Shown: piece by piece, positions 6,951 to 15,888 of the stretch
Layout: each line of letters begins with the position of its first letter
Position numbering within the stretch: position 1 is the first letter of the stretch
Translations under genes and position numbers: made by a program
Virus record (IMG/VR): IMGVR_UViG_3300035698_019895
Span: 1-64,000 of that record
Length of the DNA stretch: 64,000 bases
Origin: a virus
Reading direction: 5' to 3' (one strand)
Notes under the pieces: model-generated
The model's database searches: none
Told to the model about the DNA's origin: nothing
What the model saw: only the letters and a program-made list of their open reading frames with translations

Positions 6951-8034
6951 TTCGTTAGGGTATCGATTAGCAGGACTTAAAGTTCTTCTTTCTAACGAAT
7001 TTGTTGAAGCCGCATGGAAATGTTATGAAGCTAATTTTCCAGGAACTATTTGTCTTCATGAGGATATTAGAAAGCTAACGGGAGATATCATTCTTTCTAA
7101 AGTCGGATTAAAAAAAGGTGAGCTAGATGTACTTGATGGTTCTCCGCCTTGTGCCTCATTCTCTACAGCAGGAAAAAGAGAGAAAAAATGGGGAACAGTT
7201 ACTAAATATAGTGATGTAGAACAGCGAGTAGATGACTTGCTCTTTGAATATGCCAGAATATTAGGAGAGATACAACCTAAAGTCTTTTTAGTAGAAAATG
7301 TAAAAGGACTAGTCATGGGAGAAGCTAAAAGAGTTTTTGATAAAGCCAAAGAAGAATTTGAAGCAAAAGGTTATATAGTATCTTGTAAACTTCTTAATGC
7401 AAAATATTTTCGAGTTCCACAAAATAGACCCAGAATTATTTTTATTGGTGTCAGAAAAGATTTAGGTGTTCAACCATCTCACCCCAAACCTCAATACGCA
7501 CCTATCCCAATTAAAGAAGTTCTAAAAGACATTGTAAATACACCAAAAGATATTGAAGACTCAAAATATCCAGAACACTACTCTGTTATGAAGTATCTGA
7601 AACAGATGAAGCCTGGAGAATCTGGTTCTGATTATAATGAAAAAGGTTCATATTTTGGTTTAATCAGATTACATTGGGATAAACCTGCTAACACTATCTT
7701 ACAAAGCGACGCAAAACATATCTCTTGTAGTGCAATTCATCCTGAAGAACATAGAAAACTAACAATACCTGAATTAAAGAGGATATCTTCTTTCCCCGAT
7801 GACTTTAAACTACTTGGCGACTACAAACAGAACTGGGAAAGAATAGGCAGAGCTGTGCCTCCAAACATGATGAAAGCAATCGCAGAACATATAAGGTATT
7901 GTATCTTAGATAAAATACACAATATACCAAACGATTATAAACCCTCATACTATGATGAAGAAGCAGTAAAGACTGGACAACTGGGATTTGATTTTGGAGA
8001 TGATTTTAAAAAAGGATTTAAACAATATAAATGA
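6907..8034 (+). CDS. dcm: DNA C5-cytosine methyltransferase
   Basis: Complete Dcm-type enzyme. Motif I is SLFSGTGGSSLG (7-18). Motif IV is PPCASFS with catalytic C82. Motif VI has ENV at E130. Motif VIII is QNRPRIIFIG, and motif X is RAVPPNMMKAIAEHI near the end. At 375 residues the length is normal and the recognition domain lies between VIII and X. AAAGGAG precedes ATG 6907 inside the upstream synthetase gene. No cognate restriction enzyme follows, so self-protection is the likely role. Confidence 0.95.
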   Translation: MTYKVISLFSGTGGSSLGYRLAGLKVLLSNEFVEAAWKCYEANFPGTICLHEDIRKLTGDIILSKVGLKKGELDVLDGSPPCASFSTAGKREKKWGTVTKYSDVEQRVDDLLFEYARILGEIQPKVFLVENVKGLVMGEAKRVFDKAKEEFEAKGYIVSCKLLNAKYFRVPQNRPRIIFIGVRKDLGVQPSHPKPQYAPIPIKEVLKDIVNTPKDIEDSKYPEHYSVMKYLKQMKPGESGSDYNEKGSYFGLIRLHWDKPANTILQSDAKHISCSAIHPEEHRKLTIPELKRISSFPDDFKLLGDYKQNWERIGRAVPPNMMKAIAEHIRYCILDKIHNIPNDYKPSYYDEEAVKTGQLGFDFGDDFKKGFKQYK

Positions 8035-8468
8035 AGCTACAAGACCAACAGGTAAGTTTAGAGTTAAGCCTACAACTTAAAGAGGCAGGTTACAAGCAAG
8101 AGGGATTATGGTGGTGGGTTGAGGAGGAACACGAAAGATTTAATGTATGTCAATTTTTAACTTGTAAAGAAAAGGTTACGGATAGTAAGTTTTGTAAAAA
8201 ACATTCTAACAAAGATGATTATATGTTACTTGATAGAGGTATGGCTGAGAATATATGTGGAGAAAATTTCGTCGCCCCAACAGTAGCGGAGTTAGGGGAA
8301 GCGTTGCCTGTCGGTGTTCAATCTTGGCGAAGATTTAATAATGAACATAAACCAAAAGAATATTATAAATGTCATTATCAACAAGGTGATTTTAGGTATG
8401 ATTGTGATGCCAACACCGAAGCCGATGCTAGAGCAAAAATGTGGTTATATTTAAAAAAAGAAAAATAA
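8031..8468 (+). CDS. paralog family A, copy 1 (unknown function)
   Basis: Shares with the genes at 31678 and 52437 an N-terminal block (VSLELS, then QLKEAGYKQEG), a middle block APTVAELGEALP and a C-terminal ADARAKMWLYLKK. This copy has an extra Cys-rich insert (CQFLTCKEK, then FCKKH). The start overlaps the methyltransferase stop (ATGA). The function is unknown. Such short proteins with an EAGY and AxAxxWLYL frame are common in phages. Confidence 0.7.
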   Translation: MKLQDQQVSLELSLQLKEAGYKQEGLWWWVEEEHERFNVCQFLTCKEKVTDSKFCKKHSNKDDYMLLDRGMAENICGENFVAPTVAELGEALPVGVQSWRRFNNEHKPKEYYKCHYQQGDFRYDCDANTEADARAKMWLYLKKEK

Positions 8469-8471
8469 GTG

Positions 8472-8798
8472 ATGATTTATAAACAAGATTTATTAAGAGA
8501 AAAAAGATTAAAAAAAAAGTTTGGTATGCGTAGAGCAGATGGTAATCCACTATTTGAACCTCAAGAATTAGGTTATCGTTGTTCAAAAGGTCACTCATAT
8601 ATAACTTGGTCAGAATTTAAAGAACATATTTGGTGTTACGAATGTAAAAAAGATTATCACTATGCTGATGATTGTGTATTGATAGCAGATAAGCATAATC
8701 CTAAAAATTTACCTAAACAACCTCGAATAATATATGAGATATATAATTACACTCCTGATGGAAATTATTTTCATAATATACCAAAAGAGATGTTATGA
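8472..8798 (+). CDS. small zinc-finger-like protein
   Basis: 108 residues with RCSKGH, WCYECKK and DYHYADDC, a Cys/His spacing typical of zinc ribbons. The start is ATG 8472; a GTG one codon upstream is the alternative. It is coupled to the following gene by an ATGA overlap. The family is not recognised. Confidence 0.6.
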   Translation: MIYKQDLLREKRLKKKFGMRRADGNPLFEPQELGYRCSKGHSYITWSEFKEHIWCYECKKDYHYADDCVLIADKHNPKNLPKQPRIIYEIYNYTPDGNYFHNIPKEML

Positions 8799-8971
8799 GT
8801 AAAAATGAGATAAAAAAATTGATTGAAGTATTAGGAAATATGATGAAAGAATATCCGATGGTTACTTTTCAAATAGAAGAAAATTATAGTGAAACCGAAT
8901 CGGCCGTTCCATATCTTTGTCGTATTCAGAAGATACTATCCAAACTTACGAATAAAGGATGTAAAAAATGA
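8795..8971 (+). CDS. 58-residue protein of unknown function
   Basis: ATGA overlaps at both ends place it inside a translationally coupled series. It is mostly helical and charged (MSKNEIKKLIEVLGNMM). No motif is recognised. Confidence 0.55.
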   Translation: MSKNEIKKLIEVLGNMMKEYPMVTFQIEENYSETESAVPYLCRIQKILSKLTNKGCKK

Positions 8972-9126
8972 AAGTAGAAATAAAACTTATAGACCCGAAA
9001 TATTGTAATGGATGTCCTTTAAGAGATACAGTACACAATTTGTGTAGAATAAAAATGGGTAGAATGATAGACAGTGATTTACTTTATACTCGCCCTCTAA
9101 AATGTGTAGAGGAAAATGGATTATGA
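8968..9126 (+). CDS. small Cys-rich protein, family B copy 1
   Basis: 52 residues, MKVEIKLIDPKYCNGCPLR then RPLKCVEENGL. It is a clear paralog of the gene at 17635. The four cysteines suggest a metal site. The 3' ends of both copies share nearly the same DNA, including an AGAGG site and the ATGA that starts the next gene. Confidence 0.65.
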   Translation: MKVEIKLIDPKYCNGCPLRDTVHNLCRIKMGRMIDSDLLYTRPLKCVEENGL

Positions 9127-9452
9127 AACTAGGATATGGTTTGATTTTCAAAGATTGTAAAAGTTATGAATATCGAGATTACGAAAAAGAACCTTCTAAA
9201 GAAGATATCATTAAAGCAGCTAACGAAATCGCACAAGAAAAGGTGAATGGATATAATTCTCGAAATAGATACTCTCCTTTCTTTCAGCCTCGTATTTTAG
9301 CAGATATTAAAAAGATTGTAGCAAAAGAATGGGATAACGAAAAGAGAGATTGGAAACGAAAAGGTTTTAAAATGGAACTCAAAAAAACAAAGTTAGTTGC
9401 TACTTATCGAGATGGTGCTAGAGACGTATTTATTAGTTTCGTAGAAAAATAA
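9123..9452 (+). CDS. hypothetical protein, 109 residues
   Basis: Starts MKLGYGLIFKDCKSYEYRD at ATG 9123, overlapping the previous stop and preceded by AGAGG. An earlier in-frame ATG at 9102 lies inside the upstream gene. It is a mixed alpha/beta, basic protein. No family is recognised. Confidence 0.6.
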   Translation: MKLGYGLIFKDCKSYEYRDYEKEPSKEDIIKAANEIAQEKVNGYNSRNRYSPFFQPRILADIKKIVAKEWDNEKRDWKRKGFKMELKKTKLVATYRDGARDVFISFVEK

Positions 9453-9476
9453 AATCGAAAGCGAAAGGAAAAAAAA

Positions 9477-9722
9477 GTGAGTTGGCATTGTTTATTTTGT
9501 GGTAGTTCTGAACAATGGATGCGTGGGAAAGAAAGTAATAAATCTGGTATGGTAGAATTTATTATAAAAAACGAAGGTGGTAAAAAAATAGATGAATATG
9601 TTTGTCATGCTGATTGTTTACGAAGAGTATTAAAAAATGGACAAAGTAGATATTTGATAAATGGAGACTTGTATGAGTTTGAAGAATTAGAAAAAGCAAG
9701 TGAAAGAGAAGAGGAGTTATGA
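9477..9722 (+). CDS. small CxxC/HxxC zinc protein
   Basis: 81 residues from GTG 9477 behind an AAAGGAA site. CLFCGSS is near the start and CHADCLRR near residue 45, a LIM-like or treble-clef pattern also seen in the genes at 5089 and 57520. Confidence 0.6.
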   Translation: MSWHCLFCGSSEQWMRGKESNKSGMVEFIIKNEGGKKIDEYVCHADCLRRVLKNGQSRYLINGDLYEFEELEKASEREEEL

Positions 9723-9802
9723 TGGAAAAACAGATGTTAATGCCAGGATTTGTTACAGAAAAAAAAGAAGAAGCTTATCAAGAAGAAATGCAACAATTAT
9801 GA
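9719..9802 (+). CDS. possible 27-residue peptide
   Basis: ATGA overlaps at both ends and a GAGGAG site upstream fit a coupled mini-gene (MMEKQMLMPGFVTEKKEEAY). It may instead only be a leader that carries ribosomes to the exonuclease start at 9799. Confidence 0.35.
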   Translation: MMEKQMLMPGFVTEKKEEAYQEEMQQL

Positions 9803-10611
9803 GCAAAATAATATTTATAGATTGGGGAGTAATAATGTTTCGTTCTATCTTTGCTCATGTTAAAAATAGAAATATGCCTTCCACATATACAGCAATATCA
9901 ATGCTTATAGGTAACATTAAAAAAGTTGGATTAGATAAAGATGATTTAGTAATTATAGCTGCTGATAGTCCTAAAGGGTCTTGGAGAAAAGATGTTGATA
10001 GTTCTTATAAAGCAAATAGAAAAAAAGCAAGAGAACGAGTTCCTATTAATTGGAAAGAACAATTTAGCAGTTTCTGGTCACTTCTCGAAAAAATAGAGAT
10101 GTATACCCCTTTTCATACGATTTCTCTTGACAAATTAGAAGCAGATGATATAATAGCGTATGGTTGTAAGAAATTTAAAGATAAAGAATGTGTAATAGTA
10201 AGTACTGATGCTGACTATGAACAACTATTTATTTATCCTAATGTAAAAATATTTAGTCCAATGTCTAAACATTATAAAACACCAGTAGACCCATATAAAG
10301 TATTGGCTAAAAAAATACAAAAAGAAGCATCAGATAATTTGGTAGCTCCTATATTAAATGAAAAAGATTTTGAAAAAAGAAATAAAATTGTTAACTTGAT
10401 GACATTACCACAAGAAATTGAAAAGCAAATAGATGAACATTTAGTTATTTTTCCAGAAAAAGACTGGTTTCTTTCAGGATTACCTTTTAAATCGTTACAT
10501 AGTAGATTTGAAACTATATATGAAAAAAATAAAGTTGTTGATATAAATAAGAAAAAGCGTAAAAAGAAAATAGAACAACCAACTTTATTTAATATGAAAA
10601 AAATAAAGTAA
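9799..10611 (+). CDS. 5'-3' exonuclease / flap endonuclease (T4 RNase H-like)
   Basis: PIN-like FEN family nuclease that removes RNA primers and 5' flaps. Acidic motifs include FIDWG near the N-terminus, an SYKANRKKAR arch-like segment, LEADDIIAYG and STDADYEQL. The C-terminus ends KIEQPTLFNMKK, which looks like a sliding-clamp binding box (QxxLF). The start is ATG 9799 at the ATGA overlap. About 270 residues, similar to T4 RNase H. Confidence 0.85.
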   Translation: MSKIIFIDWGVIMFRSIFAHVKNRNMPSTYTAISMLIGNIKKVGLDKDDLVIIAADSPKGSWRKDVDSSYKANRKKARERVPINWKEQFSSFWSLLEKIEMYTPFHTISLDKLEADDIIAYGCKKFKDKECVIVSTDADYEQLFIYPNVKIFSPMSKHYKTPVDPYKVLAKKIQKEASDNLVAPILNEKDFEKRNKIVNLMTLPQEIEKQIDEHLVIFPEKDWFLSGLPFKSLHSRFETIYEKNKVVDINKKKRKKKIEQPTLFNMKKIK

Positions 10612-10625
10612 AACAAGGAGGAAGT

Positions 10626-10949
10626 ATGGAACTAAAGTTAAAAATGAGATTGAATGACAAACAAGAGATTGAAACAACTTTTACTGGTGCTGATTTAGGA
10701 GATGTCATCCTAAAAGCAAGCCCTTTACTAGATTTCAATGGAGAATGTGGTTTTTGTAAAGCTACTGATATTCAGTTAAGAACAAGAACTGCTGGTGAAT
10801 CTGGAGAATTTAAATATACAGAATTCATTTGTAGAGCATGTGGTGCTAGAAGACAGATGGGTAGACATAAAGCAGACAACTCATTCTTTTTAAAGCAATG
10901 GGAACCAAAGTATGAAAAACCCGCAGGAAATACTGCACCAACTGCATAG
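10626..10949 (+). CDS. zinc-ribbon protein beside the replication genes
   Basis: 107 residues with CGFC and CRAC pairs about 25 residues apart. AAGGAGG precedes ATG 10626. It is followed at 9 bp by another zinc-ribbon protein and the primase-helicase, so a DNA-binding or replication accessory role is a reasonable guess. Confidence 0.6.
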   Translation: MELKLKMRLNDKQEIETTFTGADLGDVILKASPLLDFNGECGFCKATDIQLRTRTAGESGEFKYTEFICRACGARRQMGRHKADNSFFLKQWEPKYEKPAGNTAPTA

Positions 10950-10958
10950 GAGGAAAAA

Positions 10959-11444
10959 ATGAAAGTATGTGCGATTAGTGGAGATAAATTATATTTAAGA
11001 TTAGGAGTAAATTTCGAGAATTCTCGATGGTATGTTATAACTGATAAAGTAAAAGAGATTGCTAACACTCTTAAAAACGGTGATACTGTTGAAGTAAAAG
11101 CAGAGCAGAAAGATGATGGAAAGTTATATTTAAGTGAATTGAAGAAAACAGCTAGTGCTCCTGCTCTATCAACTACTACAGCTAAATATTCTTGTGAAAA
11201 ATGTGGCAAAGCTTTAAAAGATGATTCTTATTCAAGTTGTTATGCTTGTAACCAGAAAGAAAAGAATAACCCAGAAAATATTGATAGAGAAAAGACAAAA
11301 CAAGAAAACATCAGAAGACAAGCTATTGGTAATATGACTTCTAGAGCATTGATTTCTTTACAGGGAATTGTTGATATAAACAATATTACTTCTGTAGCTG
11401 AAACTCTTTATAAGAAATTTAGGTCATTAGTAGAAGAAAACTAA
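10959..11444 (+). CDS. OB-fold-like protein with zinc ribbon
   Basis: 161 residues. The first ~70 are beta-rich with GDTVEVKAEQKDDGKLYLSE, which resembles an OB fold. Then comes a CEKC, CYAC zinc ribbon and a helical tail. AGGAGG precedes the start and the stop abuts the primase-helicase ATG. A single-strand-DNA-binding role is possible from fold and position, not proven. Confidence 0.55.
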   Translation: MKVCAISGDKLYLRLGVNFENSRWYVITDKVKEIANTLKNGDTVEVKAEQKDDGKLYLSELKKTASAPALSTTTAKYSCEKCGKALKDDSYSSCYACNQKEKNNPENIDREKTKQENIRRQAIGNMTSRALISLQGIVDINNITSVAETLYKKFRSLVEEN

Positions 11445-13295
11445 ATGAATATTTTAAGTTACACTTTAGAATATCTGGAAAAAAAGTTTGAGCAAGTTAA
11501 AATCAATAAACTTGCAAAAATGCCTCAATTTTGGTGTCCTATGTGTCATAAATCTGCTTGTCAGATAATTCCACATAGCGGACATAAACTTATTTGTCAT
11601 GCGTGTGGCCAAGGAAAGAACATGGGTACCATAATTGAAGTAATGAGTAAAAATTTTAAGATGTCAGAAGATGAAGTAATAAAAGATATGAAAGAAGTTT
11701 TAAAGTTAGACATAATTACTAATGATGACCAAAACACCGTCTTAGATTTCTATAAACAGCAAAAATTTGATATGGTTCCGATAGCGAGAAACAAAAAAAT
11801 ACCGATAGAGAAAGAATGGACTGTAAAAAATCATAGAGATAAAGAAGAATGGAAAAATTGGTTAAAAGAAGGTAGTAACATTGGTGTAAAAACAGGAAAA
11901 ATGAGTAATATCACTGTTATAGATATTGACCAACATCCAATACCTGATGAAATAAAAGCATATTTCAATATTGATACAACATTGTCTCAAAAGACAAATA
12001 AAGGTTATCATTTCTTTTATAAGTATGAAAAAGATTTACCAAAAACTTCTTTAAAAAATATTAAAAATCCAGAATTGGGATTTCCTATAGATGTAGAGAA
12101 TGATGGTGGACAAGTTGTTATATCCCCATCTACAGTTGATAATAAGATTAGAAAAATAAATATGAGACCAGTGGCAGAAATGCCAAAAGATTTAAAAGAG
12201 TTTCTGTTGTCTAAAATAAAAATTTATAAACCATTTACAGAAGAAAAACCGGTAGAAACATCTATAAATCTAGAAGAATTTAATTTAAAGAGCATACAAG
12301 AAGGTAATAGACATAATGTTTTTATGCATCTTGGTGGTATATTAAGAAAAAATCTAAATTTAGACCAAGCTAAAGATGTTCTGTCTTTGTTAAATAGACA
12401 TTTTGCTAATCCCCCATTAAGTATTAAAGAATTTAATGATATAGTGAATCAGCTAGATAAATATAGTGATTTTGACGATAAAGGAATAACTCAAAAAATA
12501 TTAGCTTATTTAAGAATAGTAGAAGAAGCTACTGCTAGAGATGTAAGAGAAGCTTTAGGATTTAAGAAAGAAAGAATTGATAAAGCGTTAAGTTATTTAA
12601 TAAAAGAACAATATCTAATTAAGAAACGCAGATTATTCCATATTATCAAGAAAGTACAATGGAAAGATACTTTCATGGATGAAGGAAAAGAAGTAGATTT
12701 TGCAATGCCATATTTCGATGACCATGCTATTTTTAGAGAAGGAGATATGCTTGTGATAGGTGCTAAACAGAAAGTTGGTAAAAGTCATATTGCATTGAAT
12801 ATGATAAAAAGATTGATAGCACAAGGAAAAAAACCTCATTATTTAAACTTAGAAAGTGGTAATCGTTTTGCAACAATTTCTAAATCTTTAAGCATAGTAG
12901 AAGGTACATTTTGGAACGCCACTCACTTTTCTCCAGAACAAGTAGATTTAGAACGAAATGCAATAACTATTATAGATTGGCTCTTGCCAGATGATTATGC
13001 AGGAACTGATAAACTGTATAAATATTTTGCTCAACAATTAGTAAAAAATGGTGGCAATCTAATCATCTTTGTACAGCTTAAAGATAACGGCGACTTTTTT
13101 GCCAAGAATATGATAGCTATGTTTCCTGCTTTTGTATGTAGATATTTTTATACTGATGAAGATAGAGGTATTGAAGGTGAATTTACTATAGATTATATGA
13201 GAGAACCAAAATTCAATGTTAAAAGAGCTAAGATACCATGTCGATATGATTGGGAATCTAAAGAGTTAAAAAGAATAGATGAGTTAAATACATAA
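11445..13295 (+). CDS. fused primase-polymerase / helicase
   Basis: Replication protein with domains in order. A zinc finger has C31, C34, C51 and C54. An archaeo-eukaryotic-type prim-pol core has catalytic D160 and D162 (VIDID), KTNKGYHFFY and GGQVVISPS. A winged-helix linker covers roughly 345-395. A RecA-like ATPase has Walker A GAKQKVGKS at 439-447. It would make primers and unwind DNA at the fork. The final ~170 residues keep helicase-like beta-strands, but hexamer motifs are not all clear. Confidence 0.85.
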   Translation: MNILSYTLEYLEKKFEQVKINKLAKMPQFWCPMCHKSACQIIPHSGHKLICHACGQGKNMGTIIEVMSKNFKMSEDEVIKDMKEVLKLDIITNDDQNTVLDFYKQQKFDMVPIARNKKIPIEKEWTVKNHRDKEEWKNWLKEGSNIGVKTGKMSNITVIDIDQHPIPDEIKAYFNIDTTLSQKTNKGYHFFYKYEKDLPKTSLKNIKNPELGFPIDVENDGGQVVISPSTVDNKIRKINMRPVAEMPKDLKEFLLSKIKIYKPFTEEKPVETSINLEEFNLKSIQEGNRHNVFMHLGGILRKNLNLDQAKDVLSLLNRHFANPPLSIKEFNDIVNQLDKYSDFDDKGITQKILAYLRIVEEATARDVREALGFKKERIDKALSYLIKEQYLIKKRRLFHIIKKVQWKDTFMDEGKEVDFAMPYFDDHAIFREGDMLVIGAKQKVGKSHIALNMIKRLIAQGKKPHYLNLESGNRFATISKSLSIVEGTFWNATHFSPEQVDLERNAITIIDWLLPDDYAGTDKLYKYFAQQLVKNGGNLIIFVQLKDNGDFFAKNMIAMFPAFVCRYFYTDEDRGIEGEFTIDYMREPKFNVKRAKIPCRYDWESKELKRIDELNT

Positions 13296-13345
13296 AAAGT
13301 TAGTTATTTTAACTACACCTGTTTTCAATTTGGGTGGGAGGTATA

Positions 13346-13441
13346 ATGATGAAAATGATGAAAATCGCTAAAAAAAGAGAGGGGGGCGATGAAACAAAAG
13401 ATAGAGATGTTGTTATGAAAGAAAGGAGAGAAATACAATGA
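13346..13441 (+). CDS. possible 31-residue charged peptide
   Basis: A strong GGGAGG site lies before ATG 13346, and it ends with an ATGA overlap onto the membrane protein at 13438. Sequence MMKMMKIAKKREGGDETK and on. It may be a leader or coupling peptide. Confidence 0.4.
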   Translation: MMKMMKIAKKREGGDETKDRDVVMKERREIQ

Positions 13442-13599
13442 TACTATTTCTGTTTAAATTTGTAGCGTTTTGTGCCGAACTGTTTGTTATCCTGATAGTT
13501 GTATGGTTTCTTGCGAATGTCATACGATATTTGTTCTTTAAGAACAGTCCAGGTGGTAAGATATTCGTGTTGTCAGATAAATGGTTAGGTAAATACTAA
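13438..13599 (+). CDS. 53-residue single-span membrane protein
   Basis: A hydrophobic stretch of ~25 residues (FVAFCAELFVILIVVWFLAN) is followed by a basic, polar tail. GGAGAG precedes the start. It lies directly before the SPFH gene, so it may be part of the same membrane assembly. Confidence 0.65.
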   Translation: MILFLFKFVAFCAELFVILIVVWFLANVIRYLFFKNSPGGKIFVLSDKWLGKY

Positions 13600-13618
13600 G
13601 GAAAAAAAGGAGAAAAAG

Positions 13619-14608
13619 ATGAAGATTAGTGCAACGGTAGGGTTGATTATTGGAGTAGTGTTGGTGATTGTATTTATTATGACATGTGGAATAATAAATA
13701 TACATCCAACAGAGTGTGCAGTAGAAGTTAATAAGTTCAAAGGTAAAGTTATGGACATGCCAAAAGGTGTGGGATATCATCTTTATAATCGATGGGTAAC
13801 TGATATGGTAACATATAAAGTTTCTGCAAGAGCATATCCTGGTGATGTAAAAAGCAGTGAAAAATCATCCAAGTATAATCTCGATTTAAAGACTAATGAT
13901 GGTCAGAACATAGATGTAGATTTGACTATTATTTATGCTTTAAGAACAAACGAAGTTCCGCAATTACATGCCAAAGTAGGTAGAAATTATCAAGATGAAG
14001 TTCTGTTGCCTCAGATTCGTTCAGAAGCAAGATTAGTAGTTGGTAGTTATGAAGCTGAAGACATATATCAAGGTAAAGTGAGAGACGAGATTCAACAAGC
14101 AATTAGAACAAAATTACAGTTAGCTCTCTCAAAATTTCCTGCAATACAAATACAGGATGCTTTACTAAGAAGTTTTTCTTTCAGTAAAGATTTTGAACGA
14201 AAGATTGAGGAAAAGAAATTAGCAGCACAGCAAGTAGAAATCAACAAAAATAAGGCTTTCGCTCAAGAAGAAGAGGCTAAAAGACAGGAAGCAGAAGCTC
14301 GTGGAGAAAAGTTAAAGAAGATTCAGGCAGCAGAAGGTGAAGCTCAATCCAGAAGGATTAATGCTGATGCTGAAAGATATTCTTTAGAAGAAGAAGCGAA
14401 AGGAAAACTCGCTATCTATCAAGCTGATGCAGAAGGAAAGCGTCTTATGGCAAGTGCTTTAGGTGGTGGACATAATGTAGTAGCATTGAAGTTTGCTGAG
14501 AACATACCAGATAAATTAAGAGTATTTGGAGTTCCAATGGGCGAAAATTCTACAAACATTATGGATTTAAACGGAATGTTTAAAGGTATATTTAGTAAAG
14601 TAGAATAA
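13619..14608 (+). CDS. SPFH/Band-7 domain membrane protein (prohibitin/HflK-like)
   Basis: One N-terminal transmembrane helix (about residues 5-26), a Band-7 domain (IHPTECAVEV, GYHLYNRWVTDM, DLTIIYAL), then a long Ala/Glu/Lys coiled coil (about 210-280) and a short C-terminal region. 329 residues, as expected for HflC/prohibitin relatives that scaffold membrane patches and regulate FtsH-type proteases. AAAGGAG precedes ATG 13619. A role in protecting phage membrane proteins or altering host proteolysis is inference. Confidence 0.88.
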   Translation: MKISATVGLIIGVVLVIVFIMTCGIINIHPTECAVEVNKFKGKVMDMPKGVGYHLYNRWVTDMVTYKVSARAYPGDVKSSEKSSKYNLDLKTNDGQNIDVDLTIIYALRTNEVPQLHAKVGRNYQDEVLLPQIRSEARLVVGSYEAEDIYQGKVRDEIQQAIRTKLQLALSKFPAIQIQDALLRSFSFSKDFERKIEEKKLAAQQVEINKNKAFAQEEEAKRQEAEARGEKLKKIQAAEGEAQSRRINADAERYSLEEEAKGKLAIYQADAEGKRLMASALGGGHNVVALKFAENIPDKLRVFGVPMGENSTNIMDLNGMFKGIFSKVE

Positions 14609-14660
14609 ATAATAAAGAGCTGGACATCTCTCTAAACTGTCCAATCCAAAGGAGAATAAG

Positions 14661-15008
14661 ATGAATAAAATGAGATGGATAATTATAATCATATTCGCAT
14701 TGTCATTAACAGGATGTGTTGTTGAAAATGAAAGTATGCAAGGATGTATAGAAAAAGCAGAGTGGCAAGGTGACTACTATTATGTATATTTTGAAGGCGG
14801 TAGACGATATAAGTTTAATGAAAATCCACCTATCCCGTTAAATCATGGAAATGAAGTTATCATTACTACGAATTCTTGTTATTCAAATAGAGGCAATAAT
14901 TTATTTGTGAAAGTGGAAAGAGTAAATAAATCTCAAAGATTGGCAACTGGAGATATAACTATTTGTCCACGATGTCAGTATACTTTAAGAAAAGGAATAG
15001 ATTACTAA
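14661..15008 (+). CDS. predicted lipoprotein with C-terminal zinc ribbon
   Basis: Signal peptide with lipobox LTGC (C19). The C-terminus ICPRCQYTLRKG resembles the C-terminus of the next protein (ICSHCQYTLIKD). AAGGAG precedes the start. A hairpin TGGACA/TGTCCA (14621-14644) lies in the upstream gap. A lipid-anchored protein carrying a CxxC pair is unusual and may point to a recent C-terminal exchange. Confidence 0.7.
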   Translation: MNKMRWIIIIIFALSLTGCVVENESMQGCIEKAEWQGDYYYVYFEGGRRYKFNENPPIPLNHGNEVIITTNSCYSNRGNNLFVKVERVNKSQRLATGDITICPRCQYTLRKGIDY

Positions 15009-15385
15009 TGTCAGATGAAGGATTTGACCCAATTGGTTGGGCAATTAAGATTGGTATTGCTATAGCTATACTTAGAAGTTGCTCTTCCACAAATATAGAA
15101 GTTAATGAAGTTAAGCAAGAAGTTAGAGAAGTTAAGCAAGATATTGAATGTTTAACATATGTTACACAAGATATGTTTGAAGTTTCAAAAGAACAAGCAG
15201 GAATAATTAAAGAGTTTGAAACCTCAAAGAAATATACACCGAGTGAACTAAGAAAAAAATTACCGAGTGAATTTGCAGTACAAGTAAGATGCCCCCGTTG
15301 CTCTAAAATGGTAGATGTGCAAAACACTTCAATGATTATATGCTCACATTGTCAATATACATTAATTAAAGATACAAATTATTAA
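15008..15385 (+). CDS. membrane-associated coiled-coil protein with zinc ribbon
   Basis: From ATG 15008 (TAATG overlap): a short hydrophobic helix (WAIKIGIAIAIL), heptads VNEVKQEVREVKQDIE, then a CPRC...CSHC zinc ribbon at the C-terminus. 125 residues. It is coupled to the lipoprotein and shares its terminal motif. Confidence 0.6.
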   Translation: MSDEGFDPIGWAIKIGIAIAILRSCSSTNIEVNEVKQEVREVKQDIECLTYVTQDMFEVSKEQAGIIKEFETSKKYTPSELRKKLPSEFAVQVRCPRCSKMVDVQNTSMIICSHCQYTLIKDTNY

Positions 15386-15400
15386 AAACAGGAGGTTTAG

Positions 15401-15874
15401 ATGAACATATATTTAGCTGGTTATATCTCAGGAAAAAAGTTAGATGAATGTTTAGCATGGCGTAAAAAAATAAGACAGTATTTCGATTTAAAACCAAAAT
15501 GGCATGGTGAAATTGCTTTTCTTGACCCATTAAACGGTAAAAAGTTTGGAGAGATAGATGCTGAAGGTTTAAAAAGTAATATTCCAGGTAAAGCTTTTGT
15601 TAAAAGAGATTATAAATGTGTTAAGATAGCAGATTTACTTATAGTAAACTTAAATACTTTTGGAGAATCTAGACCCTTAACAGGAACGATATATGAATTA
15701 GCTTGGGCATGGCTCCATAAGATTCCAGTAATAGTTATTACTACTGATGTAAATTATCTTGAGCATCCATTTATTAAAGATACTGCTTGTATTATAGTGT
15801 CTAGTGTGGAAGAAATTTTGGAAAAAGATTATATAGAATATTATTATAAAGGATTAGTAAGTGCTGAATATTAA
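15401..15874 (+). CDS. nucleoside 2-deoxyribosyltransferase-like protein
   Basis: 157 residues with the opening YLAGYISG, a middle KIADLLIVNLNTFG, and GTIYELAWAW, whose Glu matches the catalytic Glu of the N-deoxyribosyltransferase superfamily. Relatives swap bases on deoxynucleosides or hydrolyse nucleotides. AGGAGG precedes ATG 15401. Nucleotide salvage is the simplest role. Confidence 0.65.
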   Translation: MNIYLAGYISGKKLDECLAWRKKIRQYFDLKPKWHGEIAFLDPLNGKKFGEIDAEGLKSNIPGKAFVKRDYKCVKIADLLIVNLNTFGESRPLTGTIYELAWAWLHKIPVIVITTDVNYLEHPFIKDTACIIVSSVEEILEKDYIEYYYKGLVSAEY

Positions 15875-15888
15875 AAAAGGAAATAATA

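Noticed and set aside
10127-10154. TTGACA-16-TATAAT inside the exonuclease gene
   Set aside because: It coincides with the conserved protein motif LDKLEADDIIA, so coding constraint explains it. Internal promoter activity is possible but unsupported.
10772-11209. 145-residue minus-strand open frame
   Set aside because: Lies opposite two coupled + strand zinc-ribbon genes with good ribosome sites, and has no motif of its own.
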